The translations under genes were made by a program, and so were the position numbers. 64,000 nt of DNA, from contig JAEWUO010000028.1 of NCBI GenBank assembly GCA_023459335.1, forward strand, positions 127,906 to 191,905, read 5' to 3'. Positions within the stretch are counted from its first letter, which is position 1. Each line of letters starts with the position of its first letter. Shown here piece after piece: positions 34,209-41,026 of this stretch. The DNA comes from Bacillota bacterium (GTDB taxonomy: Bacteria; Bacillota; Clostridia; Christensenellales; CAG-138). Below the pieces are notes generated by a model, which was given only the letters and a program-made list of their open reading frames with translations, made no database searches and was not told the DNA's origin.

Positions 34209-35137
34209 GCGCTTACCGCTCCCCCTTCGATCAGCAAGCCGTTTAGCACCAGCCGCTGCAATACTGTAGTAATCCTCGCGTCGAATTCCTGCGGCAATGC
34301 CGTCAGTTCGTCCGCCGCTTCCTGAAATGTTTTTACCAGATTATAACCCCGGTCGGTGGTCATCGCGTCGAATACGTCCGCAACGGCGACAATCTGCGAG
34401 GAGAGGCTGATATCCTCCGCCGTCAGTCCCCGCGGATATCCGCTGCCGTCGAGCCGCTCGTGGTGGTTTCGCGCAATCTCGGCAATCTGCTCGCCGAACT
34501 TCGGCAGGAGCATGCGCCCGCTGTCCACAGGGTGCCGCAGAATATATCTTAGTTCGCCCTGCTCCAGCTTTTCCGGTTTCTGCAGGATCTCGACCGGAAC
34601 GAAACACTTACCCACGTCGTGGAACAGCGCGGCGACGGCCAGATCGTCCCTCGGGATCGGCGGGCAGTCTTCGTGCATCGCGTCGTACAGCGCGAGGGAA
34701 TAATGCAGGACCGCTTTGCTGTGCCGAAACGTATAGTGGTCTTTTTCGTTGACGCGCTTTAACAGCTCGTTCAGGCTCTCTGTAAAGAGGGAAACGGATT
34801 CATAGGCCGGGCAGTTTGTGACATATAGAATCTGCGTATCGCCCTGCATCCTGATCGGGATATCCCGTGTCAGGCCGGAAACGGAGAACGATTCCCCCGG
34901 GCCTAACGAAACCACGCCGTCGTCGAGCGCAAGTTCGACGACGCCTTCGTGAACAAAGAAAAACTCGATTGCGTGCGGATCGCTCGCAGGATAGAGCCAG
35001 ACGACGAACTCGCCGCCGATCCGGTGCAGCATGATCTCCAGATCGCCCTGTTTGGCGAGCAGGGTCGTTACCGGTTCGCTCTCCGCGGCGGGTTTTTCAC
35101 CCGTCGGCGTCCTGCGGTTAAAGTAGATACCGTCCAT
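34205..35137 (-). CDS. Cupin-HD-GYP protein, probable cyclic-di-GMP phosphodiesterase
   Basis: A 310-residue soluble protein. Residues about 35-110 look like a cupin domain (EFFFVHEG...LGPGESFSV); residues about 125-300 are HD-GYP, with the metal motif ALFHDVGKCFVP, HHERLDGSGYPRGL (the HHExxDGxGYP signature is intact) and VADVFDAMTTDRGY. It should degrade c-di-GMP. ATG 35137 is preferred (GGTG 5 nt upstream); TTG 35158 is an alternative. It lies between the MNT and HEPN genes, downstream of a c-di-GMP riboswitch, which suggests feedback on the signal. Confidence 0.85.
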   Translation of the reverse strand: MDGIYFNRRTPTGEKPAAESEPVTTLLAKQGDLEIMLHRIGGEFVVWLYPASDPHAIEFFFVHEGVVELALDDGVVSLGPGESFSVSGLTRDIPIRMQGDTQILYVTNCPAYESVSLFTESLNELLKRVNEKDHYTFRHSKAVLHYSLALYDAMHEDCPPIPRDDLAVAALFHDVGKCFVPVEILQKPEKLEQGELRYILRHPVDSGRMLLPKFGEQIAEIARNHHERLDGSGYPRGLTAEDISLSSQIVAVADVFDAMTTDRGYNLVKTFQEAADELTALPQEFDARITTVLQRLVLNGLLIEGGAVSA

Positions 35138-35173
35138 TCCATCACCCGAAGCTTCCAACCGCCGTTGTGGTTG

Positions 35174-35515
35174 TTAATAGACGCGAAGCTCCAACCCGTA
35201 CGTTTCAATTTCTTCTATAATACCACACGGCGTAGCTAATTCATAGGTGTGAAACGGCTGAACCTGAATATCGATCACCGGATTGACGCAAATGCGCGCC
35301 AGCTGGCGATAACGCCCCAACAGACGCGCATCCTGACAATCAAAGAAAACTGCGAGGTCAATATCGCTCTCACTCTGTGCGCATCCGCGCGCGTAGGAAC
35401 CGAAGAGCACGATCTTGTTCACGTCAGGAAGCGCGCCGATTTTCTGGCAGATGTCGCGCATCCGCGCGGCATTCCGTCCGAAAACACCGTTAAAATCCTC
35501 GCAAACAGAGATCAT
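35174..35515 (-). CDS. MNT-type minimal nucleotidyltransferase
   Basis: A 113-residue polymerase-beta-fold nucleotidyltransferase. The catalytic GS-x10-D-x-D motif is complete (GSYARG at about residues 39-44, then DIDLAVF). Such proteins AMPylate or otherwise modify partner HEPN proteins in MNT-HEPN modules. ATG 35515 has AAGGAG 5 nt upstream. It is separated from its likely partner HEPN gene by the HD-GYP gene. Confidence 0.85.
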   Translation of the reverse strand: MISVCEDFNGVFGRNAARMRDICQKIGALPDVNKIVLFGSYARGCAQSESDIDLAVFFDCQDARLLGRYRQLARICVNPVIDIQVQPFHTYELATPCGIIEEIETYGLELRVY

Positions 35516-35549
35516 ACCAGCTCCTTGCAGCCGCGTGTGTCCGCTGCGA

Positions 35550-35930
35550 TCAAAGCGGGATGATGCGGAGCGGATCGACCAGTACGTACTGGCCGTCAAC
35601 AAAATAAGTAGTATACTCGCAGACGACAAGTCCGCCAATGGAGTTCGCATAATCCATGACCTTCGCGACGATCTCATCCACGGTTGCCAGCAGCTCGTCC
35701 ACGTCGTCATATGGCGTGCGCTGCGCTTTTTCCACCGCTTTGACGATATCGGCGTTGGCTTTGTCGACCATCTTCTCCAGTTTGTCGAACTGCACATCCG
35801 TGTAGGGTGCTTTTTTAACAGCTGTAAACGCGGCATGCGGACCGCCGTTCCCGGCAGCGTTTGCTACGCCTGGGATCACCATGACCAGCAGCAGGATGCA
35901 GATCAGGACGCTCATCAGTCTCTTTTTCAT
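35550..35930 (-). CDS. Small secreted protein of unknown function under c-di-GMP riboswitch control
   Basis: A 126-residue protein with a clear signal peptide (basic start, hydrophobic core residues 5-20, Ala-x-Ala-like site VANAA) and a mature helical, charged region of about 80 residues ending in a short beta-like tail. No cysteine pair, LPXTG or known domain is seen. GGAGGGG lies upstream of ATG 35930. It is the first gene after the riboswitch and is probably exported when c-di-GMP conditions permit. Confidence 0.7.
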   Translation of the reverse strand: MKKRLMSVLICILLLVMVIPGVANAAGNGGPHAAFTAVKKAPYTDVQFDKLEKMVDKANADIVKAVEKAQRTPYDDVDELLATVDEIVAKVMDYANSIGGLVVCEYTTYFVDGQYVLVDPLRIIPL

Positions 35931-35984
35931 TGTTATTCCCCTCCGAAACGTATTTTGTTTCGGTTTAGAGTCCCCAGCGACGTA

Positions 35985-36023
35985 GCAATAAAAAGACAGC
36001 CTGCCTTTTTTTGCCAAGCTGCC
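35985..36023 (-). terminator. Intrinsic terminator forming the riboswitch expression platform
   Basis: On the minus strand GGCAGCTTG and CAGGCTGTC form a 9-bp stem with two G-U pairs around an 11-nt loop, followed by TTTTTATTG. It lies between the aptamer and the secreted-protein gene. Confidence 0.65.
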
Positions 36024-36067
36024 AAAATATTGTTCTCCGCGAAATAAAAATAATTGCGTCAGGGAAC

Positions 36068-36168
36068 TCAATTCGGCAACTGGCTGCCATCGACACGATG
36101 ATCCGCGTCATTAGGCCCTTTAGCTTTGCGTCGCCCGCTTTCACGGGTTTTGCCTTTTTCGTGGGAGT
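36068..36168 (-). ncRNA. Cyclic-di-GMP-I (GEMM-I) riboswitch aptamer
   Basis: The minus strand carries conserved GEMM-I elements in order: CACG, AAAAGGCAAA, a P2 helix CCCGT-GAAA-GCGGG with a GNRA tetraloop, GACGCAAAGC, GGGCCTAATGACG, and the P3 strand GATGGCAGCC...GTTGCCG. A TTGACA promoter lies just upstream and a terminator downstream, so it controls the operon 35930 to 33750 at transcription level. ON or OFF behaviour cannot be read safely. Confidence 0.93.
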
Positions 36169-36187
36169 TGCTCCTAAACCTTGACTA

Positions 36188-36216
36188 AAATTATCACACA
36201 TATATTACATTGTCAA
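36188..36216 (-). promoter_or_regulatory. Promoter of the riboswitch operon
   Basis: Minus strand TTGACA (36211-36216), 17 nt, TAATTT (36188-36193); a GATAAT also occurs at 15-nt spacing. It lies in a very AT-rich stretch (36180-36360) that otherwise holds no gene. Confidence 0.7.
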
Positions 36217-36408
36217 TAGTATAAATGTGTGTTATTTGTAATTATTCGATTATATTTGAAGCAATCCCCGGGAATTATCCGTTTTTTACAGAAAATCAGC
36301 CTATTATTACATGATTATGCTTTGAAATTCAATCTCATTTGTTACATCGCTCATTTTCGTTTGATCGATACAGTACGCCTTGGGTTCTTTTCGGCGAACG
36401 CGTCTCTG

Positions 36409-36417
36409 TGGTATAAT
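36409..36417 (+). promoter_or_regulatory. Extended -10 promoter for the GH3 gene
   Basis: TGGTATAAT with -10 at 36412-36417 and a weak -35; 24 nt before the start codon. Confidence 0.6.
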
Positions 36418-36440
36418 CACGTTAGTTTGGGAGGTGCGGT

Positions 36441-38837
36441 ATGAAACAGATCGTCAGTGTCCGTCAGCTCGTCTCGCAGATGACGCTTTCCGAAAAAACC
36501 GGCTTATTAAGCGGTGCGGATAAGTGGCGCACAAAAGCCGTTCCACGCGTTGGACTCGATACCGTTACGGTTTCGGACGGACCGCACGGTTTGCGCAAAG
36601 AAGTCGTCGATCCCGTAAAAGGTCTGTATACGGTTCCCGCAACGTGTTTCCCGACCGCCTGCGCAACAGCCTGCTCTTTCGACCGGAACCTGTTGTTCCG
36701 CATTGGCGCCGCGCTCGCCGAAGAGTGCCGCGCGGAGGATGTCGACGTACTGCTGGGCCCGGGCCTGAACTGCAAGCGCAGCCCGCTCTGCGGCCGGAAT
36801 TTTGAGTATTTCAGCGAAGATCCTGTGGTATCCGGCGACCTCGCCGCATCCTTTGTCAAAGGAGTGCAGAGTCTTGGCGTCGGCGCCTGCATGAAGCACT
36901 TCGCGCTCAACAATCAGGAATACCGCCGCCTGACCACCGACGCGGTGGTCGACGAACGCGCAATGTTCGAGCTTTATTTGTCCGGTTTTGAGCGCGTGAT
37001 ACAGCAGGCGCGGCCCTGGACGGTTATGTGCTCCTACAATCGTGTGAAAGGCGTCAACGCCAGCGATAACCGCTGGCTGCTCACGGACGTCCTCCGCGCC
37101 AGATTTGGCTTTGACGGTCTCGTGATGTCCGACTGGGGCGCGGTGAACGACCGCGTCGCGGGCGTTTCTGCTGGACTCGACCTTGAGATGCCATATGTCG
37201 GGCCGTATCATGACCGGCAAATCGAACGCGCGGTTCAGTCCGGCAAACTGAACGAAGACGACGTTAACCGCTGCGTCGAACGCGTCGTCAAGCTTGTGAA
37301 AACCGCAAAGGATCGTGAAACTGTCCCATACGACGCGGCCGCGCATCACGCGCTCGCGCGCGAGACCGCGGCATCCTCCGCGGTACTCCTGAAAAACGAA
37401 GGCGGACTGCTGCCATTAAAGGCGGGTGCGGACATAGCGGTCATCGGCGCTTTTGCTAAAACGCCGCGCTATCAGGGCGCGGGCAGCAGCAAGGTGGTTC
37501 CGCTGACACTCGATTCCCCGCTGGAAGAACTGCAGAACCTCGGCTTACGCGCTTCGTTTGCGACGGGGTATGCGGAGGGCAGCGATGCTCCCGACGAAGC
37601 GTTGATTCAGGAAGCCTGCGGCATCACCCGTGGAAAGGACGCCGTTTTGATCTTGGCCGGCCTTCCGGACCGATACGAGTCGGAGGGGTTTGACCGTTCG
37701 TCCCTTGCCATGCCGGAAAGTCAGACGCAGCTTATCCGGCGCGTTTCGATGGTCAACCCGAACACCGCGGTCGTGCTCCTCTGCGGCTCCGTCGTCGATT
37801 TGGGCTGGGCGGACAGCGCGCGGGCGATTCTGCTTGCCTATCTCGGCGGACAGGCGGTCGGCGGCGCAATCGCCGATCTTGTCACGGGAAAATCGTGCCC
37901 CTGCGGGAAACTCGCCGAGAGTTGGCCGCTCCGGCTGGAGGACACGCCTTCCTATGCCTGCTTCCCCGGCTACACGCGCACGGTGGAGTACCGCGAAAGC
38001 GTGTTCGTCGGTTACCGTTACTATGATATTGCGCAGAAGAGCGTCCGTTATCCCTTCGGGCATGGTCTTTCCTACACTTCTTTTTCTTATGCCAACCTGC
38101 GCCTAAGCGGGGAAACGCTGAACGGCGCGGCGCCTCTTATGGTTTCTCTCGACGTTACGAACACCGGCAAACGCGCGGGCGCGGAGATCGTTCAGCTTTA
38201 TGTCTGCCACAAATCGACCGCGATGTTTGTACCGGAGCAGGAACTGAAGGGGTTTGAAAAAGTATTCCTGCAGCCCGGCGAAACGAAACCCGTTTCATTC
38301 TCGCTCACGCGGCGGGATCTTTCCTTTTTTGATACGATCGCCAGCAACTGGCGCGTGGAGGGCGGCGCATATGAACTCCGCCTGTCCGCCTCCAGCCGGG
38401 ATATCCGTCTCTCGGCGGGCATTTTCGCCGCGCCGGATGCGGACGCGCATATCCCCGACCATCGCGCCGACGCGCCTTGTTATTACGACCTGACGCGCGG
38501 CATTGAGGTGCCGGACGCCGCGTTTACCGCCGTGCTCGGCCGCCCGATTCCCCCGCGGGAACGTCAAAAAGGCGAACCGCACACGCTCAACGTCACCCTC
38601 AGCGAGGTAAAACATACACTCCTCGGGAGACTGCTTGTGCTGATCGGTCGGAAAGTCGCAAATAAAGCAGCCGGAACTGGCGAAGTTGGCTCAGACATCG
38701 TTGATCGCATCCTCTTCACCACGCCGCTGCGGCTCATGAGCATGGAATCCGGTATCACCCCTCGCCAGGTCGAGGGCATCGTCATGCTTCTGAACCATAA
38801 GCTTTTTCGCGGAATACGCGCGTTGTTCGAGAAATAA
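36441..38837 (+). CDS. Glycoside hydrolase family 3 (beta-glucosidase-like)
   Basis: A 798-residue enzyme without a signal peptide, so intracellular. The GH3 N-terminal barrel is seen from MTLSEKTGLLSG and VSDGPHGLR, with the nucleophile Asp in GLVMSDWGAV (about residues 225-234). The C-terminal alpha/beta domain and a fibronectin-III-like domain (PFGHGLSYTSF...VSLDVTNTGKRAG...VQLYV) follow. GGGAGGTG precedes the ATG. The NahK-like kinase gene next door suggests that released sugars are phosphorylated. Confidence 0.9.
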   Translation: MKQIVSVRQLVSQMTLSEKTGLLSGADKWRTKAVPRVGLDTVTVSDGPHGLRKEVVDPVKGLYTVPATCFPTACATACSFDRNLLFRIGAALAEECRAEDVDVLLGPGLNCKRSPLCGRNFEYFSEDPVVSGDLAASFVKGVQSLGVGACMKHFALNNQEYRRLTTDAVVDERAMFELYLSGFERVIQQARPWTVMCSYNRVKGVNASDNRWLLTDVLRARFGFDGLVMSDWGAVNDRVAGVSAGLDLEMPYVGPYHDRQIERAVQSGKLNEDDVNRCVERVVKLVKTAKDRETVPYDAAAHHALARETAASSAVLLKNEGGLLPLKAGADIAVIGAFAKTPRYQGAGSSKVVPLTLDSPLEELQNLGLRASFATGYAEGSDAPDEALIQEACGITRGKDAVLILAGLPDRYESEGFDRSSLAMPESQTQLIRRVSMVNPNTAVVLLCGSVVDLGWADSARAILLAYLGGQAVGGAIADLVTGKSCPCGKLAESWPLRLEDTPSYACFPGYTRTVEYRESVFVGYRYYDIAQKSVRYPFGHGLSYTSFSYANLRLSGETLNGAAPLMVSLDVTNTGKRAGAEIVQLYVCHKSTAMFVPEQELKGFEKVFLQPGETKPVSFSLTRRDLSFFDTIASNWRVEGGAYELRLSASSRDIRLSAGIFAAPDADAHIPDHRADAPCYYDLTRGIEVPDAAFTAVLGRPIPPRERQKGEPHTLNVTLSEVKHTLLGRLLVLIGRKVANKAAGTGEVGSDIVDRILFTTPLRLMSMESGITPRQVEGIVMLLNHKLFRGIRALFEK

Positions 38838-38878
38838 CGCTGTCTTCATACTATTCACCGAAAGGAAGGGCCGTTTGC

Positions 38879-39943
38879 ATGCAGTCCGTTCTTTTCCAGT
38901 TCGCGCTCTCCGGCGCGCCGATTTTCAGCGAACCGTACGGCAACGGCCATATCAACGGGACCCGCCTCGTGCGCTGCGAAGGCGGCGCGCGTTATATCCT
39001 CCAGCGCATCAATACGGCCGTGTTTCGCGATCCCGTCGCGCTCATGCGCAATATCGAACTCGTCACCGAGCACCTGCGCAAAAAGGTGCATGATCCGCGC
39101 GGCGTTCTAAAGCTCGTCCCTACGCTGGAGGGAGCCCACTACGCCGTGGAAAACAACGCATACTGGCGCGTCTACGAGCTGGTGGAGGACAGCGTTTGCT
39201 TCCAGGCGGCGGACCGGGATTTGTTTTTTGAGTGCGCCGTCGCGTTCGGCCGATTTCAGAACCATCTGGCGGATTTCCCTGCGGAACAGCTCGCCGAAAC
39301 CATCCCCCGCTTTCATGATACGCCCGCGCGTTATGTCGCGCTGATTCGTTCGATCCGCGAGAACGCGTCCGGCCGGTGCGCGCAGGCTGAACGTGAAATC
39401 GACTTTGCGCTTTCCTGCGAACCGTTTTCCCATACGCTTGCCGATCTTCAATCATCGGGCGGTCTGCCGCTGCGCGTTACGCACAACGACACCAAGATCA
39501 ACAATGTGCTGTTTGACGATAAAACGCACAAAGCGCTCTGCGTGATCGACCTCGACACGGTCATGCCGGGTCTGTCCGTCAACGACTTTGGCGACGCGGT
39601 CCGCTTCGGCGCCTCCACCGCTGCCGAGGATGAGAGGGATGTAAGCCGCGTGCGGCTCGATCTCGGCCTGTATCAGGCGTATGTCTCAGGTTATCTTTCC
39701 ACCTGCGGGAAGAGCCTGACACAAGCGGAGATTGCGATGCTGCCCGTTGGCGCGAAGATGATGACGCTCGAGTGCGGCGTTCGCTTTCTCGCTGACCATA
39801 TCGCAGGGGATGTTTACTTCCATGTTTCGCGGAAAAACCACAATCTCGACCGCGCGCGCACGCAGTTTCAGCTCGTTCGGGAGATGGACGCACACTGGGA
39901 CGAAATGCGCCGGATCGCGGACGAAGCCGCGAGGGAAATCTGA
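38879..39943 (+). CDS. NahK-like sugar 1-kinase (aminoglycoside-phosphotransferase fold)
   Basis: A 354-residue kinase. PYGNGHINGTRLV (nucleotide loop), THNDTKINNVLFD (catalytic loop, Asp about residue 204) and VIDLDTVMPGL (metal site) match N-acetylhexosamine 1-kinase NahK and its relatives. It would phosphorylate a hexosamine or other sugar at C1 during glycan salvage. It starts 41 nt after the GH3 gene, with AAGGAAGG upstream, so the two are cotranscribed; the sugar is inferred only from family resemblance. Confidence 0.75.
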   Translation: MQSVLFQFALSGAPIFSEPYGNGHINGTRLVRCEGGARYILQRINTAVFRDPVALMRNIELVTEHLRKKVHDPRGVLKLVPTLEGAHYAVENNAYWRVYELVEDSVCFQAADRDLFFECAVAFGRFQNHLADFPAEQLAETIPRFHDTPARYVALIRSIRENASGRCAQAEREIDFALSCEPFSHTLADLQSSGGLPLRVTHNDTKINNVLFDDKTHKALCVIDLDTVMPGLSVNDFGDAVRFGASTAAEDERDVSRVRLDLGLYQAYVSGYLSTCGKSLTQAEIAMLPVGAKMMTLECGVRFLADHIAGDVYFHVSRKNHNLDRARTQFQLVREMDAHWDEMRRIADEAAREI

Positions 39944-39961
39944 TTTTTAACAATTTGACAA

Positions 39962-40017
39962 ACAGCGCCGAAACGGCGCTGTCAGTCTGTCAGCGCCCTT
40001 TCGGGCGTTGTTTATTT
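39962..40017 (+). terminator. Tandem intrinsic terminators
   Basis: Hairpin one is ACAGCGCCG-AAA-CGGCGCTGT (39962-39982); hairpin two is CAGCGCCC-TTTC-GGGCGTTG (39991-40010) followed by TTTATTT. They end the GH3-kinase operon. Confidence 0.8.
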
Positions 40018-40270
40018 ATCTTCTCCCGAGAATCAGGCGGCTGAGGATGATCAGCACACACGCCCCGCCGACGGCGATAAGAAACCCGCCGATCGACCAG
40101 ACGTTGCCGGAGCCGACTCCCGCGTATTCCGCGAGCCAGCCGCCGACCACGCTGCCCGCAATGCCGACGATGATGTTGCGGACCAATCCCCCCTTGCCGC
40201 GCATGATCTTACTGGCCACCCAGCCAATCAGCGCGCCGATGAACAGCCAGCCGATAACGTTCCAAAACAT
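40016..40270 (-). CDS. GlsB/YeaQ/YmgE family stress-response membrane protein
   Basis: An 84-residue protein of three short membrane helices with the glycine-rich pattern WLFIGALIGWVASKIM, IIVGIAGSVVGGWLAE and a terminal ILSRLILGRR. This is the transglycosylase-associated (GlsB) family, linked to general or envelope stress. GGGG precedes the ATG. It follows the AI-2E-like gene by about 58 nt on the same strand. Confidence 0.88.
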   Translation of the reverse strand: MFWNVIGWLFIGALIGWVASKIMRGKGGLVRNIIVGIAGSVVGGWLAEYAGVGSGNVWSIGGFLIAVGGACVLIILSRLILGRR

Positions 40271-40328
40271 GGTTTCGTTTCCCCTTTCGTTTTTCCCTTT
40301 TATTTCTATCGCGTGGTTTCCTCGCGCG

Positions 40329-40868
40329 TTAATCCGCCTTGTCTTGTGCCTCTTCCGGTGCGGGCTTGGTTTCTTTCGCCGTATCTTTTTGCGGTTTTTT
40401 CTTAAAGAATACGCGGAAGAGCACGTTTGCGACCGCCGCGATCACCGGGCCCAGGATAATACCTGCTCCGCCGAAAAAGATCAGACCGCCGACCGACGCC
40501 AACAGCGTAATCAGCGGCGGCAGTCCGACGCTCTTGCCCGTGATAACCGGATCGAGGATCATGCGCAGCACGACCATCGCGATATAGGTCGCGCCGACCG
40601 CGATCGCCATGTGCGGATTTTTCGCGATCAGCGCGATGATCGCCCACGGCACGAATACAACGCCGGAACCGATGACCGGCAGCAGGTCTAGAAGGCACAC
40701 GCCAACCGCGATGAGCGGCGACCACCAGCCCATGCCGGCGATGACCATGCCGACGGTAACGACAAGAAAGTTCACCCCGAACAGGATTGCCTGCGCTTTT
40801 CCAAAGCCCAGCGCGGTTGCGCCGAGTTCCTTAAGCGCGATCAGAAAACGGTTTTGTTTTTGTTCCAT
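40329..40868 (-). CDS. Half-length AI-2E/YtvI-type transporter
   Basis: A 179-residue protein that corresponds only to the C-terminal half of the AI-2E exporter family (usual length about 340-380): LGFGKAQAILFGVNFLVVTVG, DLLPVIGSGVVFVPWAI, RMILDPVITGKSVGLPPLITLL and the closing GGLIFFGGAGIILGPVIAAV. The last about 30 residues are a charged Lys/Glu/Ala tail. The N-terminal half is not present upstream in any frame. ATG 40868 lies 7 nt after a perfect TATAAT, so the mRNA is predicted leaderless; a live, duplicated promoter argues against a dead remnant. Confidence 0.8.
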   Translation of the reverse strand: MEQKQNRFLIALKELGATALGFGKAQAILFGVNFLVVTVGMVIAGMGWWSPLIAVGVCLLDLLPVIGSGVVFVPWAIIALIAKNPHMAIAVGATYIAMVVLRMILDPVITGKSVGLPPLITLLASVGGLIFFGGAGIILGPVIAAVANVLFRVFFKKKPQKDTAKETKPAPEEAQDKAD

Positions 40869-40875
40869 ACTCTGG

Positions 40876-40904
40876 ATTATATAGAAAATCCGTATGCGGT
40901 TCAA
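40876..40904 (-). promoter_or_regulatory. Proximal copy of the duplicated promoter
   Basis: Minus strand TTGAAC (40899-40904), 17 nt, TATAAT (40876-40881). The expected start site is at 40868-40869, the start codon itself. Confidence 0.75.
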
Positions 40905-40928
40905 CCGGAAAAATCGGCGGAACGCTGG

Positions 40929-40957
40929 ATTATATAGAAAATCCGTATGCGGTTCAA
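40929..40957 (-). promoter_or_regulatory. Distal copy of the duplicated promoter
   Basis: The same TTGAAC-N17-TATAAT as the proximal copy; it would give a leader of about 54 nt. Confidence 0.7.
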
Positions 40958-40984
40958 CCGGAAAAAAACGGCGTATCAGCGCAA

Positions 40985-41015
40985 TAAATAAAGGAGGGAG
41001 CTTGCGCCCCCTCCC
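40985..41015 (-). terminator. Intrinsic terminator of the Bce-like operon
   Basis: On the minus strand GGAGGG and CCCTCC enclose a 10-nt loop and are followed by TTTATTTATT. Confidence 0.75.
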
Positions 41016-41026
41016 GCTCGTATGTC

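Larger units (their letters stand above)
40872..40966. repeat. 53-bp tandem duplication carrying a promoter
   Basis: A 42-nt sequence at 40872-40913 recurs identically at 40925-40966. Each copy contains, on the minus strand, TTGAAC-N17-TATAAT. Confidence 0.95.

Noticed and set aside
40869..41026. Missing N-terminal half of the AI-2E transporter as a frameshifted remnant
   Set aside because: The upstream 158 nt consist of the promoter duplication and a terminator; no frame encodes the missing half, so I did not call a pseudogene.
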